DNA of 31,822 bases from CAYNJF01 sp964351745. GTDB lineage: Bacteria > Pseudomonadota > Gammaproteobacteria > Berkiellales > Berkiellaceae. The position numbers were made by a program, and so were the translations under genes. Shown here one piece after another: positions 23,304 through 31,822 of this stretch. The stretch's first letter is position 1, and every line of letters begins with the position of its first letter. The stretch is from the NCBI GenBank assembly GCA_964351745.1, contig CAYGPI010000020.1, forward strand, positions 1 to 31,822. Direction: 5' to 3'. The notes beneath the pieces are model-generated. The model ran no database searches. It was given only the letters and a program-made list of their open reading frames with translations, and was not told the origin of the DNA.

Positions 23304-25580
23304 ATGGAAAAACTGTTTGCCAAATATCTGCAATACCCTAAAACAGTTTTGTTGATATGTCTGGTGATTTTTTTTCTGGTGAGCTATGGCGCTACTCGAT
23401 TAGTTTTTAGCTCAAACTATCGCATTTTTTTTAGTGAGCAGAATCCGCATTTACATGCCTTTGAAGATCTACAGAATACTTACACTAAAAATGACAATGT
23501 TTTATTTGTTCTAAGCCCTAAATCTGGAAAAGTATTTGAGCATGAGACGCTGCTTGCGATCCAAGCACTCACAGAGGCTGCGTGGCAGCTTCCTTTTTCA
23601 ATTCGAGTTGATTCGGTCACTAATTATCAACATACATCTTCTCAGGGTGATGAGCTTATTGTCGAGGATTTGGTTGAAAACCCTTTATCTCTATCAAGCG
23701 AAGCTTTAGACAAGGCAAGGTTGATTGCCATCCAAGAGCCCTTACTTGTTCATCGTTTAATATCATCAAAGGCTGATGTGACAGGTGTCAATGTAACCGT
23801 TCAATTACCAGGAAAGAATGATGCTGTCGAAGTGCCAGTGATAGCAAAGGCAGCCATATCCTTAAAAGAAACATTCCAATCAAGGTTCCCTGATATTGAA
23901 TTTAGATTGACAGGCGTTGTCATGCAAAATCAAGCTTTTTCAGATGCTTCTGTCAGTGATAGTCAAACGTTATTACCGCTTATGTTTATCGCTATCTTTC
24001 TTGGTGTTGCTTTGCTTTTTAAAAGTGTATTATCTGCAGTTATCGTGATGGTGGTGGTGATTTTGTCTGTTCTGCCAGCTTTAGGGTTGGCGGGTTGGTT
24101 CGGATTTACGATTAATTCAGCGACGCTAGCAGCCCCTATTATGATTATGACTTTAGCTGTTGCCGATAGTGTGCATTTGTTAAGTAATTTCTTTCTAGCG
24201 TACAAACACAAGTCGCAAAAGCGAGAGGCTCTACTTCATAGCATACAGCTTAATTTGAAGCCCATTTTCTTAACCAGTGTTACCACAGTGCTGGGGTTTT
24301 TAAGTTTTAATTTTTCTGACGCCCCTCCTTTTCGACAGCTAGGCAATATTGTGGCTATGGGCGTTATTTGGGCCTTCATTTTTTCTCTGACCGTATTACC
24401 TGCACTGATGGTGCTGTTGCCCCTTAAAGTTCGACCTACCCTCGTCGGTCAAAGTCTGACAGAAGCTTTAGGGCGGTGCGTGGTTCAATTTAGAACGCCA
24501 ATATTTTGGGGTGTTAGTTTGGTGGTTGCCGTTTCTATTTGTTTTATTCCTAGAAATGAACTTAATGATGTTTGGGTTGATTATTTTTCGCCAAAACTTG
24601 AGTTTCGCCAAAACGCTGATTATACCCTTAAGCACTTAACTGGAATAAGCACTCTCAATTACTCATTGAAAGCCAATGGTGCGGAAGGTATCTCTGAACC
24701 AATCTACTTACAAAAAGTTGAAGATTTTGCACTATGGCTTAAGCAACAACCAGAGGTTATTCAAATTTCAACGATAACGGACACCTTCAAACGACTCAAC
24801 AAAAGTTTACATAGTGACGATGATGCTTTTTATAAACTTCCAGCTAATAAACAATTGGCGGCTCAATATTTGTTGCTTTATGAGTTGTCGTTGCCTTATG
24901 GGTTAGATCTCAATAACCAAGTCAATATTGATAAATCAGCCACGAGAGTTCAAGTCGTCTTAAGGAAAGTTTCCACAAATGAGCTGTTAAACATTGAAGA
25001 AAGGATTCAGGCTTATCAAAAAGAGCATTTTCCACTGAACATGCACTCGGCAGGGACAAGCCCAGATGTCATGTTTGCTTATATTGGTTTTACGAATATT
25101 CGAAGCATGTTAATGGGGACAACCATTGCATTAATTCTCATTTCTGTCATGCTTATTTTTGCTTTTCGCTCAGTCAAATATGGGCTATTAAGTTTATTGC
25201 CTAATTTGCTGCCAGTTGGTATTGCTTTTGGGCTATGGGGCTTTTTTATAGGTGAGGTTGGTCTTAGTTTGTCTGTTGTCACAGGGATGACACTGGGCAT
25301 TATTGTGGATGATACAATTCATTTTATGAGTAAATACTTATATGCGCGTAAGACACATCCACCTCAGGAAGCTGTCCAATACGCCTTTCATATGGTTGGC
25401 AGGGCCCTTATGGTTACGACAGTCGTTTTGGTTGTTGGCTTTGGGATTTTATCGTTTTCATCGTTTAAGCTAAATGCCACCATGGGGCTTCTAACGGCCA
25501 TCACAATCTTGATAGCATTGGCGGTAGATTTATTGTTTTTACCAGCCTTGCTAATGAAATTTTCGAAAGATAAATCGTAG
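23304..25580 (+). CDS. RND/MMPL-type transporter
   Basis: A 758-residue inner-membrane protein with the duplicated 12-helix RND plan: one helix (about 13-35), a periplasmic domain (about 37-220), five helices (about 222-373), then the same pattern again (399-416, loop, about 604-750). The sterol-sensing-like segments carry MTLAVADSVHLLSNF (first half, Asp288) and GMTLGIIVDDTIHFMSK (second half, Asp669/Asp670), the charged sites that couple transport to the proton gradient. It is shorter than the AcrB class and belongs to the MMPL/HpnN-like exporters that move lipids or other hydrophobic molecules. An AAGGG ribosome binding site precedes the ATG. It heads a three-gene operon with a LolA-like protein and an outer-membrane barrel. 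Substrate unknown. Confidence 0.9.
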   Translation: MEKLFAKYLQYPKTVLLICLVIFFLVSYGATRLVFSSNYRIFFSEQNPHLHAFEDLQNTYTKNDNVLFVLSPKSGKVFEHETLLAIQALTEAAWQLPFSIRVDSVTNYQHTSSQGDELIVEDLVENPLSLSSEALDKARLIAIQEPLLVHRLISSKADVTGVNVTVQLPGKNDAVEVPVIAKAAISLKETFQSRFPDIEFRLTGVVMQNQAFSDASVSDSQTLLPLMFIAIFLGVALLFKSVLSAVIVMVVVILSVLPALGLAGWFGFTINSATLAAPIMIMTLAVADSVHLLSNFFLAYKHKSQKREALLHSIQLNLKPIFLTSVTTVLGFLSFNFSDAPPFRQLGNIVAMGVIWAFIFSLTVLPALMVLLPLKVRPTLVGQSLTEALGRCVVQFRTPIFWGVSLVVAVSICFIPRNELNDVWVDYFSPKLEFRQNADYTLKHLTGISTLNYSLKANGAEGISEPIYLQKVEDFALWLKQQPEVIQISTITDTFKRLNKSLHSDDDAFYKLPANKQLAAQYLLLYELSLPYGLDLNNQVNIDKSATRVQVVLRKVSTNELLNIEERIQAYQKEHFPLNMHSAGTSPDVMFAYIGFTNIRSMLMGTTIALILISVMLIFAFRSVKYGLLSLLPNLLPVGIAFGLWGFFIGEVGLSLSVVTGMTLGIIVDDTIHFMSKYLYARKTHPPQEAVQYAFHMVGRALMVTTVVLVVGFGILSFSSFKLNATMGLLTAITILIALAVDLLFLPALLMKFSKDKS

Positions 25581-25617
25581 ACATTGGTTGTTTACACAAA
25601 ATTCAAAGGTAGAATTT

Positions 25618-26406
25618 ATGGTACGTTTACAAACTTTTATTATCGCAAGTTGTCTGGCACTCATATCTTTTGGCATACAGGCCCAATCGATGCAAGAAAA
25701 AGGGCTATCTATTGCCACAGAAGCTGATAAGCGAGATATCGGTTTCGGAGACTCCAAAGCATCTATGCTCATGATCTTGAAAAGTAAATCAGGTCAACAA
25801 GCTGAACGAAGTATGCGTATTAAAACCTTAGAAGGAAAGGATGATGGCGATAAAAGCCTAATTATTTTTGATAGTCCTGGAGATGTTAAAGGAACAGCGT
25901 TACTGACTTTTACCCATAAAGGGCACAGTGATGACCAATGGTTATATCTGCCTGCTTTAAAAAGAGTTAAACGTATCTCCTCGAGCAATCAGTCCGGCCC
26001 TTTTGTAGGCTCAGAATTTGCTTATGAGGATTTTAATTCTCAAGAGGTTGAAAAATATACTTATCAGTATATTAGAAATGAAACCTATAGGGGCAAACCT
26101 TGTTTCGTGATAGAGCGGTATCCAACAGATAAAAACTCCGGATATAAAAGACAAGTGGTTTGGCTGGACACAGCCGAGTACCGTGTTTGGAAGGTAGACT
26201 TTTACGACAGGAAGGATAGTCATTTAAAAACATTAGAGCTTAGTGACTATAAAAAATATAAGGGTAAATATTGGCGCTCATTAGATTCGACGATGGTCAA
26301 TCATATCACTGGGAAAAGTACCATGATCAAATGGAGCGATTATCAGTTTGGAAATCAATTTGATCAAAATGACTTTACGCAAGCCAGTTTGAAGAGAGCC
26401 AGATAA
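25618..26406 (+). CDS. LolA-like outer-membrane lipoprotein-sorting protein
   Basis: A 262-residue periplasmic protein with a signal peptide (residues 1-23, cleavage near AQA/QS). The mature part has the LolA/LolB-like half-barrel pattern of the COG2834-type family: MRIKTLEG, a DKSLIIFDSPGDVKGTALL stretch, DDQWLYLPALKRVKRISSS (105-123) and GSEFAYEDF (131-139). These proteins occur beside RND/MMPL transporters and probably carry a lipid or lipidated cargo across the periplasm. An in-frame ATG at 25588 would put 10 polar residues before the signal peptide, so 25618 is preferred. The TAATG junction with the next gene (one base shared) implies translational coupling. Confidence 0.85.
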   Translation: MVRLQTFIIASCLALISFGIQAQSMQEKGLSIATEADKRDIGFGDSKASMLMILKSKSGQQAERSMRIKTLEGKDDGDKSLIIFDSPGDVKGTALLTFTHKGHSDDQWLYLPALKRVKRISSSNQSGPFVGSEFAYEDFNSQEVEKYTYQYIRNETYRGKPCFVIERYPTDKNSGYKRQVVWLDTAEYRVWKVDFYDRKDSHLKTLELSDYKKYKGKYWRSLDSTMVNHITGKSTMIKWSDYQFGNQFDQNDFTQASLKRAR

Positions 26407-27590
26407 TGTTAAAGCACTTTTTACTCTTAGTGTTTGTGCTGTTTCCCGTATTAGTCAAAGCTTTAGAGTGGGAAAGTGAAGTTGGTTTTGAAATGCGTAG
26501 TTTCCCAAATCAAAGTTTAGAGCACCAAGCTCGCAATCATGGATCAGCTTATGTTCAGCCAGAGATTTTTCATGAGTCAGAAAATGGCAAACATATTTTC
26601 AATAGCCAATTTTTCTTTAGGTATGATCAGCGAGATTCTCTACGCACTCATGGTGATATTCGAGAGTTAAATTATACTTATGTCAAAGATAACTGGGACG
26701 TCCAATTAGGCATAGGTAAAGTATTTTGGGGGGTTGCCGAGTCTAGACATCTTATCGATATCATTAATCAAACAGATTTGATTGAGAACCCTGATGAAGA
26801 GGATAAACTTGGGCAGCCAATGCTTAAAGCTTCACTCGTGACAGAATCTGGGACTTTCACTGGATTCATACTTCCTTTCTTTAGGGAGAGAACGTTTCCT
26901 GGATCAAAAGGGCGCTTGCGTACGATGCCAGTGGTAGATAAGGACTTAGTCATTTATGAGTCAACTAGACAAAAAAAACATCTGGATTGGGCAGCTCGTT
27001 GGTCACATAGTTTGGATATCTGGGATGTTGGATTAAGTGCTTTTCATGGAACTTCTAGGGAGCCTCGTTTTATCCCTGCAGCCATAGGTTTAACCCCTAA
27101 GCTTGCACCGCTCTATGACATTATTACGCAGTATAGTTTAGATGTTCAAGCAACTATTGATGCCTGGCTTTGGAAATTTGAAGGCTATAGGCGCCAAAAT
27201 CAGGGGCCAACCTATCACGCGATGGTCGCAGGCTTTGAGTATACGTGGTATGGCATCTTTGATACGCCTAAAGATATAGGGCTTGTCACTGAATATCACT
27301 ATGATTCTAGAAACCGATTAAGCCCTCAGCCTTTTAATGATGATCTGGCATTAGGGGCTAGACTTGCTTTCAATGATATCCCTGCAACAGAGATATTGGT
27401 TTTTACTTTGATTGATAGGCATCACTCAAGCAGAAGTTACAGGATAGAAGCAAGTAGGCGTTTAGCTCAAAATTTTAAGGTTAGTTTAGAAGCATCATTG
27501 TTTGATAATATATCAAAGACAGATCCTCTTTATGTTTTTAGGAATGACTCGTATTTTCAACTTAATTTAACTTATCATTTTTCAAGCTAA
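26406..27590 (+). CDS. Outer-membrane beta-barrel protein of the RND/LolA-like operon
   Basis: A 394-residue protein with a signal peptide (about 1-19, HFLLLVFVLFPVLVKA). The mature part alternates polar and hydrophobic residues with many aromatics, as in transmembrane strands (FFFRYDQRD, VQLGIGKVFWG, GFEYTWYGIF, GLVTEYHYDSR), and ends in a final strand LNLTYHFSS. This is the pattern of DUF1302-like or porin-like barrels. Its ATG overlaps the stop of the LolA-like gene by one base, so the three genes likely form one envelope-spanning export pathway: inner-membrane pump, periplasmic carrier, outer-membrane acceptor. The joint function is inferred from context only. Confidence 0.82.
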   Translation: MLKHFLLLVFVLFPVLVKALEWESEVGFEMRSFPNQSLEHQARNHGSAYVQPEIFHESENGKHIFNSQFFFRYDQRDSLRTHGDIRELNYTYVKDNWDVQLGIGKVFWGVAESRHLIDIINQTDLIENPDEEDKLGQPMLKASLVTESGTFTGFILPFFRERTFPGSKGRLRTMPVVDKDLVIYESTRQKKHLDWAARWSHSLDIWDVGLSAFHGTSREPRFIPAAIGLTPKLAPLYDIITQYSLDVQATIDAWLWKFEGYRRQNQGPTYHAMVAGFEYTWYGIFDTPKDIGLVTEYHYDSRNRLSPQPFNDDLALGARLAFNDIPATEILVFTLIDRHHSSRSYRIEASRRLAQNFKVSLEASLFDNISKTDPLYVFRNDSYFQLNLTYHFSS

Positions 27591-27600
27591 CATAGGAAAG

Positions 27601-27629
27601 TTGACATTGTGTTGTAAATTCACTAGCGT
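27601..27629 (+). promoter_or_regulatory. Possible promoter upstream of fadE
   Basis: A perfect -35 box TTGACA (27601-27606) is followed after 17 bases by TAGCGT (27624-27629), a poor -10. It lies about 150 bases before the fadE ATG and just upstream of a 16-base palindrome. Confidence 0.3.
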
Positions 27630-27654
27630 TCCTTTCATAGGTATATTCATTTTT

Positions 27655-27670
27655 TAAGTTTACAAACTTA
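27655..27670. promoter_or_regulatory. Palindrome upstream of fadE, candidate operator
   Basis: TAAGTTT-AC-AAACTTA is a perfect inverted repeat with seven-base arms and a two-base centre, in the 191-base gap before fadE. Its size and symmetry fit a dimeric repressor site, such as a TetR- or GntR-type fatty-acid regulator. It does not match the E. coli FadR consensus, so the cognate regulator is unknown. Confidence 0.4.
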
Positions 27671-27781
27671 CGCATGTCAGTTAGATATGTATTTTAAGGT
27701 CCTCATAAATGAAATTGTGCGTGTGAACAATGAGGCTAGGCACATAGTATTTTAAAGATGAGTTAAGAAAGGAAGCTATTT

Positions 27782-30268
27782 ATGGGAACGTTAACGACAG
27801 GCTTATTATTAGTCGCTGGGTTATGGTCGCTCGCTTATTGGGGTGCAAATTTAATGATTTGGACTGCGGCGATTGCTTTGACACTTATTGTCTTGCAGGC
27901 AACCGGTGTTATCGCATGGTTAGCGCTATTACTTTGGCCATTGTTTATCGCTAGCTTTTTGCCCTTGCACTTACCCTTAATTCGAAAAAAATATATTTCA
28001 AGCAAAGCCTTTGACATTGTTCGTCAAGTCTTACCACCTATGAGCTCTGTTGAAAAGGAAGCGATAGAAGCAGGAGACACATGGTTGGAAGCCGATCTCT
28101 TTCAAGGAAATCCTCAGTGGTCAAAATGGCTTAGTGCTAAACGCGATGCACTGTCTGAAGAGGAACAAAGCTACTATGATAATGAAGTCAGCGAATTACA
28201 CGCTCTGGGAGACGAATGGATGATGCAACAAGAAACGAAAGATCTTTCCCCAGAAGTTTGGGAGTATATTAAAAAGAATAAATTTTTTGGCCTCATTATT
28301 CCAAAAGAATATGGTGGCATGGAGTTTAGTGCGTTAGCTAATTCAGCCATCATCACTAAAATAGGTACACACTCGGGAACAACCGCAGTGACAGTGATGG
28401 TGCCAAATGCATTAGGGCCTGCAGAGCTTCTACTTAAATATGGTACTGACAAGCAAAAAGAACATTATTTGCCGCGCCTTGCTAATGGATCAGAGGTACC
28501 GTGTTTCGCCTTAACGAGTCCAGTCGCGGGCTCAGATGCAGGCTCTATTCAAGATCGTGGCGTTGTATGTAATGGTACTTATAGTGGGAAAACTGTATTA
28601 GGTATTCGTTTAAATTGGGATAAGCGCTACATAACATTGGCTCCTGTTGCCACCGTTTTGGGGTTGGCTTTTAAGCTTTATGATCCAGAACATTTACTTG
28701 GAGATAAAGAGTCACTTGGCATTACAGTTTGTTTAGTCCCCACCAATACGCCTGGCGTAGAGACTGGTCGTCGTCATTTGCCAGCTAACCAGTCTTTTAT
28801 GAATGGCCCAACAAGAGGGCAAGATGTTTTTGTTCCGATTGACTGGATCATTGGTGGCCGAGATAGGGCTGGTCAAGGATGGCAAATGCTCATGGAGTGT
28901 TTATCTGAAGGCCGCGGTATTTCATTGCCAGCTTTGAGTGCAGCAGGAACATCAACCTGTTATAAAACCGTCGGAGCTTATTCTCGGTTAAGGGAGCAAT
29001 TTAATACGCCTATTGGGCATTTCGAAGGTGTTCAAGAAGCTCTGGCGAAAATTGGTGGCTATACATATATGGTCGAGGCTTCTCGAATCATGACAGCTCA
29101 TGCATTAGATATTGGTAAAAAGCCTTCGGTCGTCACGGCTGTCGCAAAATACCATATGACTGAGCTTTGTCGCCAATCAGTGACACATGCTATGGATATC
29201 TTGGGCGGTAAAGGCGTGATTGCTGGTCCAAGTAACTTCATTTTTAATTTATACCAAGTACAGCCAATAGCCATTACAGTTGAAGGCGCCAATATCTTAA
29301 CACGCTCCTTAATGATCTTTGGGCAAGGGGCCATCCGATGCCATCCATTTGTTCAAAAGGAAATGCTTGCCGCAGGTCTCTATGAGCAAGAGCCTGAGAA
29401 AGCACTTGATTCTTTTGATGATGCTTTCTTCAGCCATATTAGGTACTTTGTTAAGAATCTTGCTAAATCAACTTTTATGGGGTTGACTGGCGCATGGCTT
29501 GTTATCCCGCCTAAGCGCGATCCTATGAGTCGTTACTTTCAAAAGTTAACCCAAATGAGCACTGCTCTAGCTTTGGCCTCTGACGTTGCTATGATGTTTT
29601 TGGGTGGTAAGCTTAAATTAAAAGAGCGTTTGTCAGCAAGGCTTGGTGATGTCTTGAGTCATTTATATTTAAGCACTAGCGTATTAAAATATTATTATGA
29701 AAATGGGGCTAAAGAAATTGATCAATCACATGCGCAATGGGCGATTGAATATGCTTTGCATGAGAGTGAAGAAGCACTTCTAAGTTTTTATCGAAATTTC
29801 CCATTCAAGTCAGTAGGTATGCTTTTAAGACTTTTGACCTGCCCATTTGGTTTCGGATGCTCTGAGCCTAGCGATAAACTTAGCCAAGATGTCTCACTAA
29901 AAATGATGGAAGATACGGAGCTTAGGGCACGTTTAACATGCCATGTCTTTTTGGGAGAGAATGATTCAGGTAAAACGCAAGTCGAACTTGCTTTTAAGAA
30001 ATTTTTTGAAGTGAGCCCCTTATTAGCAAAAATAGATACAGCTATAAAATCTAAAGAAATTGATCGGAATATGAATATGCAAGAGCGTCTGAAGACGGCT
30101 CTAGATAAGGGCATCATTACTCCTGAGGAAAAGAAAAAATTAATAGAGTTTGAAAAGTTACGAGCAAAAGTCGTAGCTGTCGATGAATTTTCAGCAGATT
30201 ACTTTGTAGGAAAAAGCCAATGGAAAACAAAAACAGTAACACTCAAAGCCGAGAGGTTTTCGTCGTAG
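27782..30268 (+). CDS. fadE: Acyl-CoA dehydrogenase, long FadE type
   Basis: An 828-residue flavoprotein that introduces the trans-2 double bond into acyl-CoA, the first step of fatty-acid beta-oxidation. The N-terminus has three hydrophobic segments (about 5-28, 29-48 and 50-66), as in the membrane-associated FadE family and unlike short acyl-CoA dehydrogenases. The dehydrogenase core follows: FFGLIIPKEYGGMEFS, CFALTSPVAGSDAGS (flavin/substrate segment), EGRGISLPALSAAG and the helix with QFNTPIGHFEGVQEALA. MDILGGKGVI and EGANILTRSLMIFGQGAIR are also family hallmarks, and a FadE-specific C-terminal domain (about 550-828) completes the length. AGGA about 10 bases upstream supports the ATG. It starts an operon with fadI and fadJ. 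Confidence 0.96.
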   Translation: MGTLTTGLLLVAGLWSLAYWGANLMIWTAAIALTLIVLQATGVIAWLALLLWPLFIASFLPLHLPLIRKKYISSKAFDIVRQVLPPMSSVEKEAIEAGDTWLEADLFQGNPQWSKWLSAKRDALSEEEQSYYDNEVSELHALGDEWMMQQETKDLSPEVWEYIKKNKFFGLIIPKEYGGMEFSALANSAIITKIGTHSGTTAVTVMVPNALGPAELLLKYGTDKQKEHYLPRLANGSEVPCFALTSPVAGSDAGSIQDRGVVCNGTYSGKTVLGIRLNWDKRYITLAPVATVLGLAFKLYDPEHLLGDKESLGITVCLVPTNTPGVETGRRHLPANQSFMNGPTRGQDVFVPIDWIIGGRDRAGQGWQMLMECLSEGRGISLPALSAAGTSTCYKTVGAYSRLREQFNTPIGHFEGVQEALAKIGGYTYMVEASRIMTAHALDIGKKPSVVTAVAKYHMTELCRQSVTHAMDILGGKGVIAGPSNFIFNLYQVQPIAITVEGANILTRSLMIFGQGAIRCHPFVQKEMLAAGLYEQEPEKALDSFDDAFFSHIRYFVKNLAKSTFMGLTGAWLVIPPKRDPMSRYFQKLTQMSTALALASDVAMMFLGGKLKLKERLSARLGDVLSHLYLSTSVLKYYYENGAKEIDQSHAQWAIEYALHESEEALLSFYRNFPFKSVGMLLRLLTCPFGFGCSEPSDKLSQDVSLKMMEDTELRARLTCHVFLGENDSGKTQVELAFKKFFEVSPLLAKIDTAIKSKEIDRNMNMQERLKTALDKGIITPEEKKKLIEFEKLRAKVVAVDEFSADYFVGKSQWKTKTVTLKAERFSS

Positions 30269-31521
30269 ATGGTAGCAGAACTCCTTTTTTAAAATTTAAA
30301 GGTGTACCTGGAGATTTCTCTGCTTCAGATATGGCTGTGGGCGCTGCTAGGCCCTTATTGGCCAGGCAGCCATTTTCACCGACTGCGTTTGATCAAGTGA
30401 TAGTTGGTTGTGTTGGGCCGAGCGAAGAAGAAGCAAATATCGCTCGAGTGATTTCATTGCGACTAGGTTGTGGTGATAAAGTGCCGGCATTTACTGTGCA
30501 AAGAAATTGTGCATCAGGGCTTCAGTCTATCGATAATGCGGCTCAAAGTATTGCGTCTGGTCAGGCACAGCTAGTTTTAGCTGGTGGTACAGAAGTGATG
30601 AGTAGAGCGCCTTTGTTGCTATCGAGACGTATGGCAACCTGGATGGGGCATTTCCAAAAAGCTCGAACGATTCCTAATAAATTGAAAGTTGTTGCTCAAT
30701 TTAGGCCTGATTTATTAGTTCCAGTTGTCGCTTTATTGAAAGGGCTAACCGATCCAGTCGTTAATCTAAATATGGGGCAAACAGCGGAAGAGTTAGCTTA
30801 TCTCTTTAACACAACACGCGAAGATGCCGATAAATATGCCATGAACAGCCATCTACGAGCGATGAAAGCTCGCGAGCATGGTGAGTTAGATGAAATAACG
30901 CCTTTATATAGTTATAAAGGCGATGTCTACTTAGATGATGATGGCGTTCGAGCTGACTCTACCATGGAAAAACTAGCTAAATTAAAACCGGTTTTTGAAA
31001 AATTTGGTAAAGTCACCCCGGGGAACAGCTCACAACTGTCTGATGGCTCCTCTTTTGTTATTTTAGCAAGCGCAGAAGCAGTCTCGAAGCACAATTTACC
31101 GGTATTGGGAAAAATTGTACAAACTCATTGGGCAGCACTGGAGCCTTCTATCATGGGGTTAGGTCCTGTCCATGCGATGACACCTATCTTACAGCAGAAT
31201 CACTTGTCGTTGTCTGATATTGATTTGATTGAAATTAATGAAGCCTTTGCAGCTCAAGTTATCGCTTGTGTTAAAGCCTGGGCTAGTGATGAGTATTGTC
31301 GTGAGTCTTTAGGATTAGATGGGAAGCTTGGTGATGTTAATATGGAAACATTAAATCCTGATGGCGGAGCGATAGCCATTGGTCATCCTGTTGGTGCTTC
31401 AGGAGCGCGTTTAGTTCTACATGCCTTAAAAAAATTGCACTATACCAATGGAAAAAGGGCTTTAGCGAGCTTATGCATTGGTGGTGGTCAGGGCGGCGCC
31501 ATTCTTTTAGAAAGAGTATAA
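30220..31521 (+). CDS. fadI: Acetyl-CoA acyltransferase (3-ketoacyl-CoA thiolase)
   Basis: A 433-residue thiolase that cleaves 3-ketoacyl-CoA to acetyl-CoA and a shortened acyl-CoA, the last step of beta-oxidation. The nucleophile is Cys97 in QRNCASGLQS; the catalytic His389 lies in AIGHPVGASGARL and the second Cys419 in CIGGGQGGA. NEAFAAQV is the thiolase asparagine motif. The length matches FadI rather than the shorter FadA. The start overlaps fadE by 49 bases in another frame; the family N-terminus (VVDGSRTPF at about 15) needs this start, and AGGA lies just upstream inside fadE. It is followed by fadJ after nine bases. Confidence 0.95.
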   Translation: MENKNSNTQSREVFVVDGSRTPFLKFKGVPGDFSASDMAVGAARPLLARQPFSPTAFDQVIVGCVGPSEEEANIARVISLRLGCGDKVPAFTVQRNCASGLQSIDNAAQSIASGQAQLVLAGGTEVMSRAPLLLSRRMATWMGHFQKARTIPNKLKVVAQFRPDLLVPVVALLKGLTDPVVNLNMGQTAEELAYLFNTTREDADKYAMNSHLRAMKAREHGELDEITPLYSYKGDVYLDDDGVRADSTMEKLAKLKPVFEKFGKVTPGNSSQLSDGSSFVILASAEAVSKHNLPVLGKIVQTHWAALEPSIMGLGPVHAMTPILQQNHLSLSDIDLIEINEAFAAQVIACVKAWASDEYCRESLGLDGKLGDVNMETLNPDGGAIAIGHPVGASGARLVLHALKKLHYTNGKRALASLCIGGGQGGAILLERV

Positions 31522-31530
31522 GGGTTGAGT

Positions 31531-31822
31531 ATGAATCAAATTATTATGGGTCAATTTGAACATTGGGAAGCCCACCAAGACGATCATCAAATTGTTTGGT
31601 TAACATTTGATAGAAAAGATAAATCAGTCAACAGTTTAAACGAGTCTGTGCTCAGAGAGTTTGATCAAATTCTGACAAACTTACAAAAGAACGATAAAGT
31701 CAAAGCTGTGGTCATTAAATCTGGAAAAAGCACAGGGTTTATTGCTGGCGCTGATATTGAACAGTTTGATACTTTTAAAACAGCAGAAGAAGCGACAAAA
31801 GCTATCAAAGCAGGTCAAGAAA
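31531..31822 (+). CDS. fadJ: Multifunctional fatty-acid oxidation complex alpha subunit, 5' part (cut by window end)
   Basis: Only 97 codons are present. The visible N-terminal part is an enoyl-CoA hydratase (crotonase) domain: IVWLTFDRKDKSVNSLN (substrate-loop strand), AVVIKSGKSTGFIAGADIEQ with the GAD motif that forms the oxyanion hole, then the helix EEATKAIKAG. This start matches FadJ/FadB-type proteins, whose remaining 600 or so residues carry the 3-hydroxyacyl-CoA dehydrogenase. FadJ partners FadI, which ends nine bases upstream. AGGG precedes the ATG at 31531. Because the dehydrogenase half is out of view, a mono-functional hydratase is not formally excluded. Confidence 0.9.
   Translation, partial: MNQIIMGQFEHWEAHQDDHQIVWLTFDRKDKSVNSLNESVLREFDQILTNLQKNDKVKAVVIKSGKSTGFIAGADIEQFDTFKTAEEATKAIKAGQE

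Noticed and set aside
25588..25617. LolA-like start at 25588
   Set aside because: It would place 10 polar residues in front of a clear signal peptide that starts at the ATG at 25618.
29788..30117. A 109-codon frame antisense to fadE
   Set aside because: It overlaps the conserved FadE C-terminal domain completely and shows no promoter, ribosome binding site or recognisable motif.

Overview
The window looks like chromosome from a low-GC gammaproteobacterium (about 40 % GC by eye). It carries a lexA with a CTGT-N8-ACAG operator, a class 2 pyrD, a long NAD-glutamate dehydrogenase, Slt-type lytic transglycosylase and fadE/fadI/fadJ. Together with an outsized, modular, effector-like protein this resembles a host-associated member of the Legionellales, but that assignment is an inference. 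No tRNA, rRNA, CRISPR array, insertion sequence or prophage was recognised.

Layout. 1-3591: the 3' part of NAD-glutamate dehydrogenase, then pyrD (preceded by a hexanucleotide tandem repeat where its ribosome binding site should be) and a gamma-glutamylcyclotransferase-like gene. 3594-10754 (minus): one 2386-residue gene built from three repeated modules, each a pentapeptide-repeat segment followed by a peptidase C26-type glutamine amidotransferase domain with an intact Cys-His-Glu set; it ends in a long helical tail and an acidic C-terminus. 11110-12383: a DUF952 gene and an orphan ParA ATPase, converging on a hairpin. 12638-15480: korAB, a two-subunit 2-oxoacid:ferredoxin oxidoreductase. 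15442-18088: a small stand-alone HATPase protein divergent from a membrane sensor histidine kinase. 18179-22446: slt, pabA/trpG, a membrane-anchored protein of unknown function, and lexA. 22803-23114: a small acidic protein with an EDWSGP motif. 23304-27590: a three-gene envelope operon (RND/MMPL transporter, LolA-like periplasmic protein, outer-membrane barrel). 27782-31822: the fatty-acid beta-oxidation genes fadE-fadI-fadJ, the last cut by the window end.

The most unusual points are (1) the triplicated pentapeptide/amidotransferase giant, whose architecture I do not recognise as a described system and which could be a secreted effector; (2) a LexA that keeps its DNA-binding residues, its operator and the nucleophilic serine but has lost both the Ala-Gly scissile bond (Ala-Glu here) and the catalytic lysine (Arg here), so SOS de-repression by self-cleavage may be impaired; and (3) the hexanucleotide repeat directly abutting the pyrD start codon.
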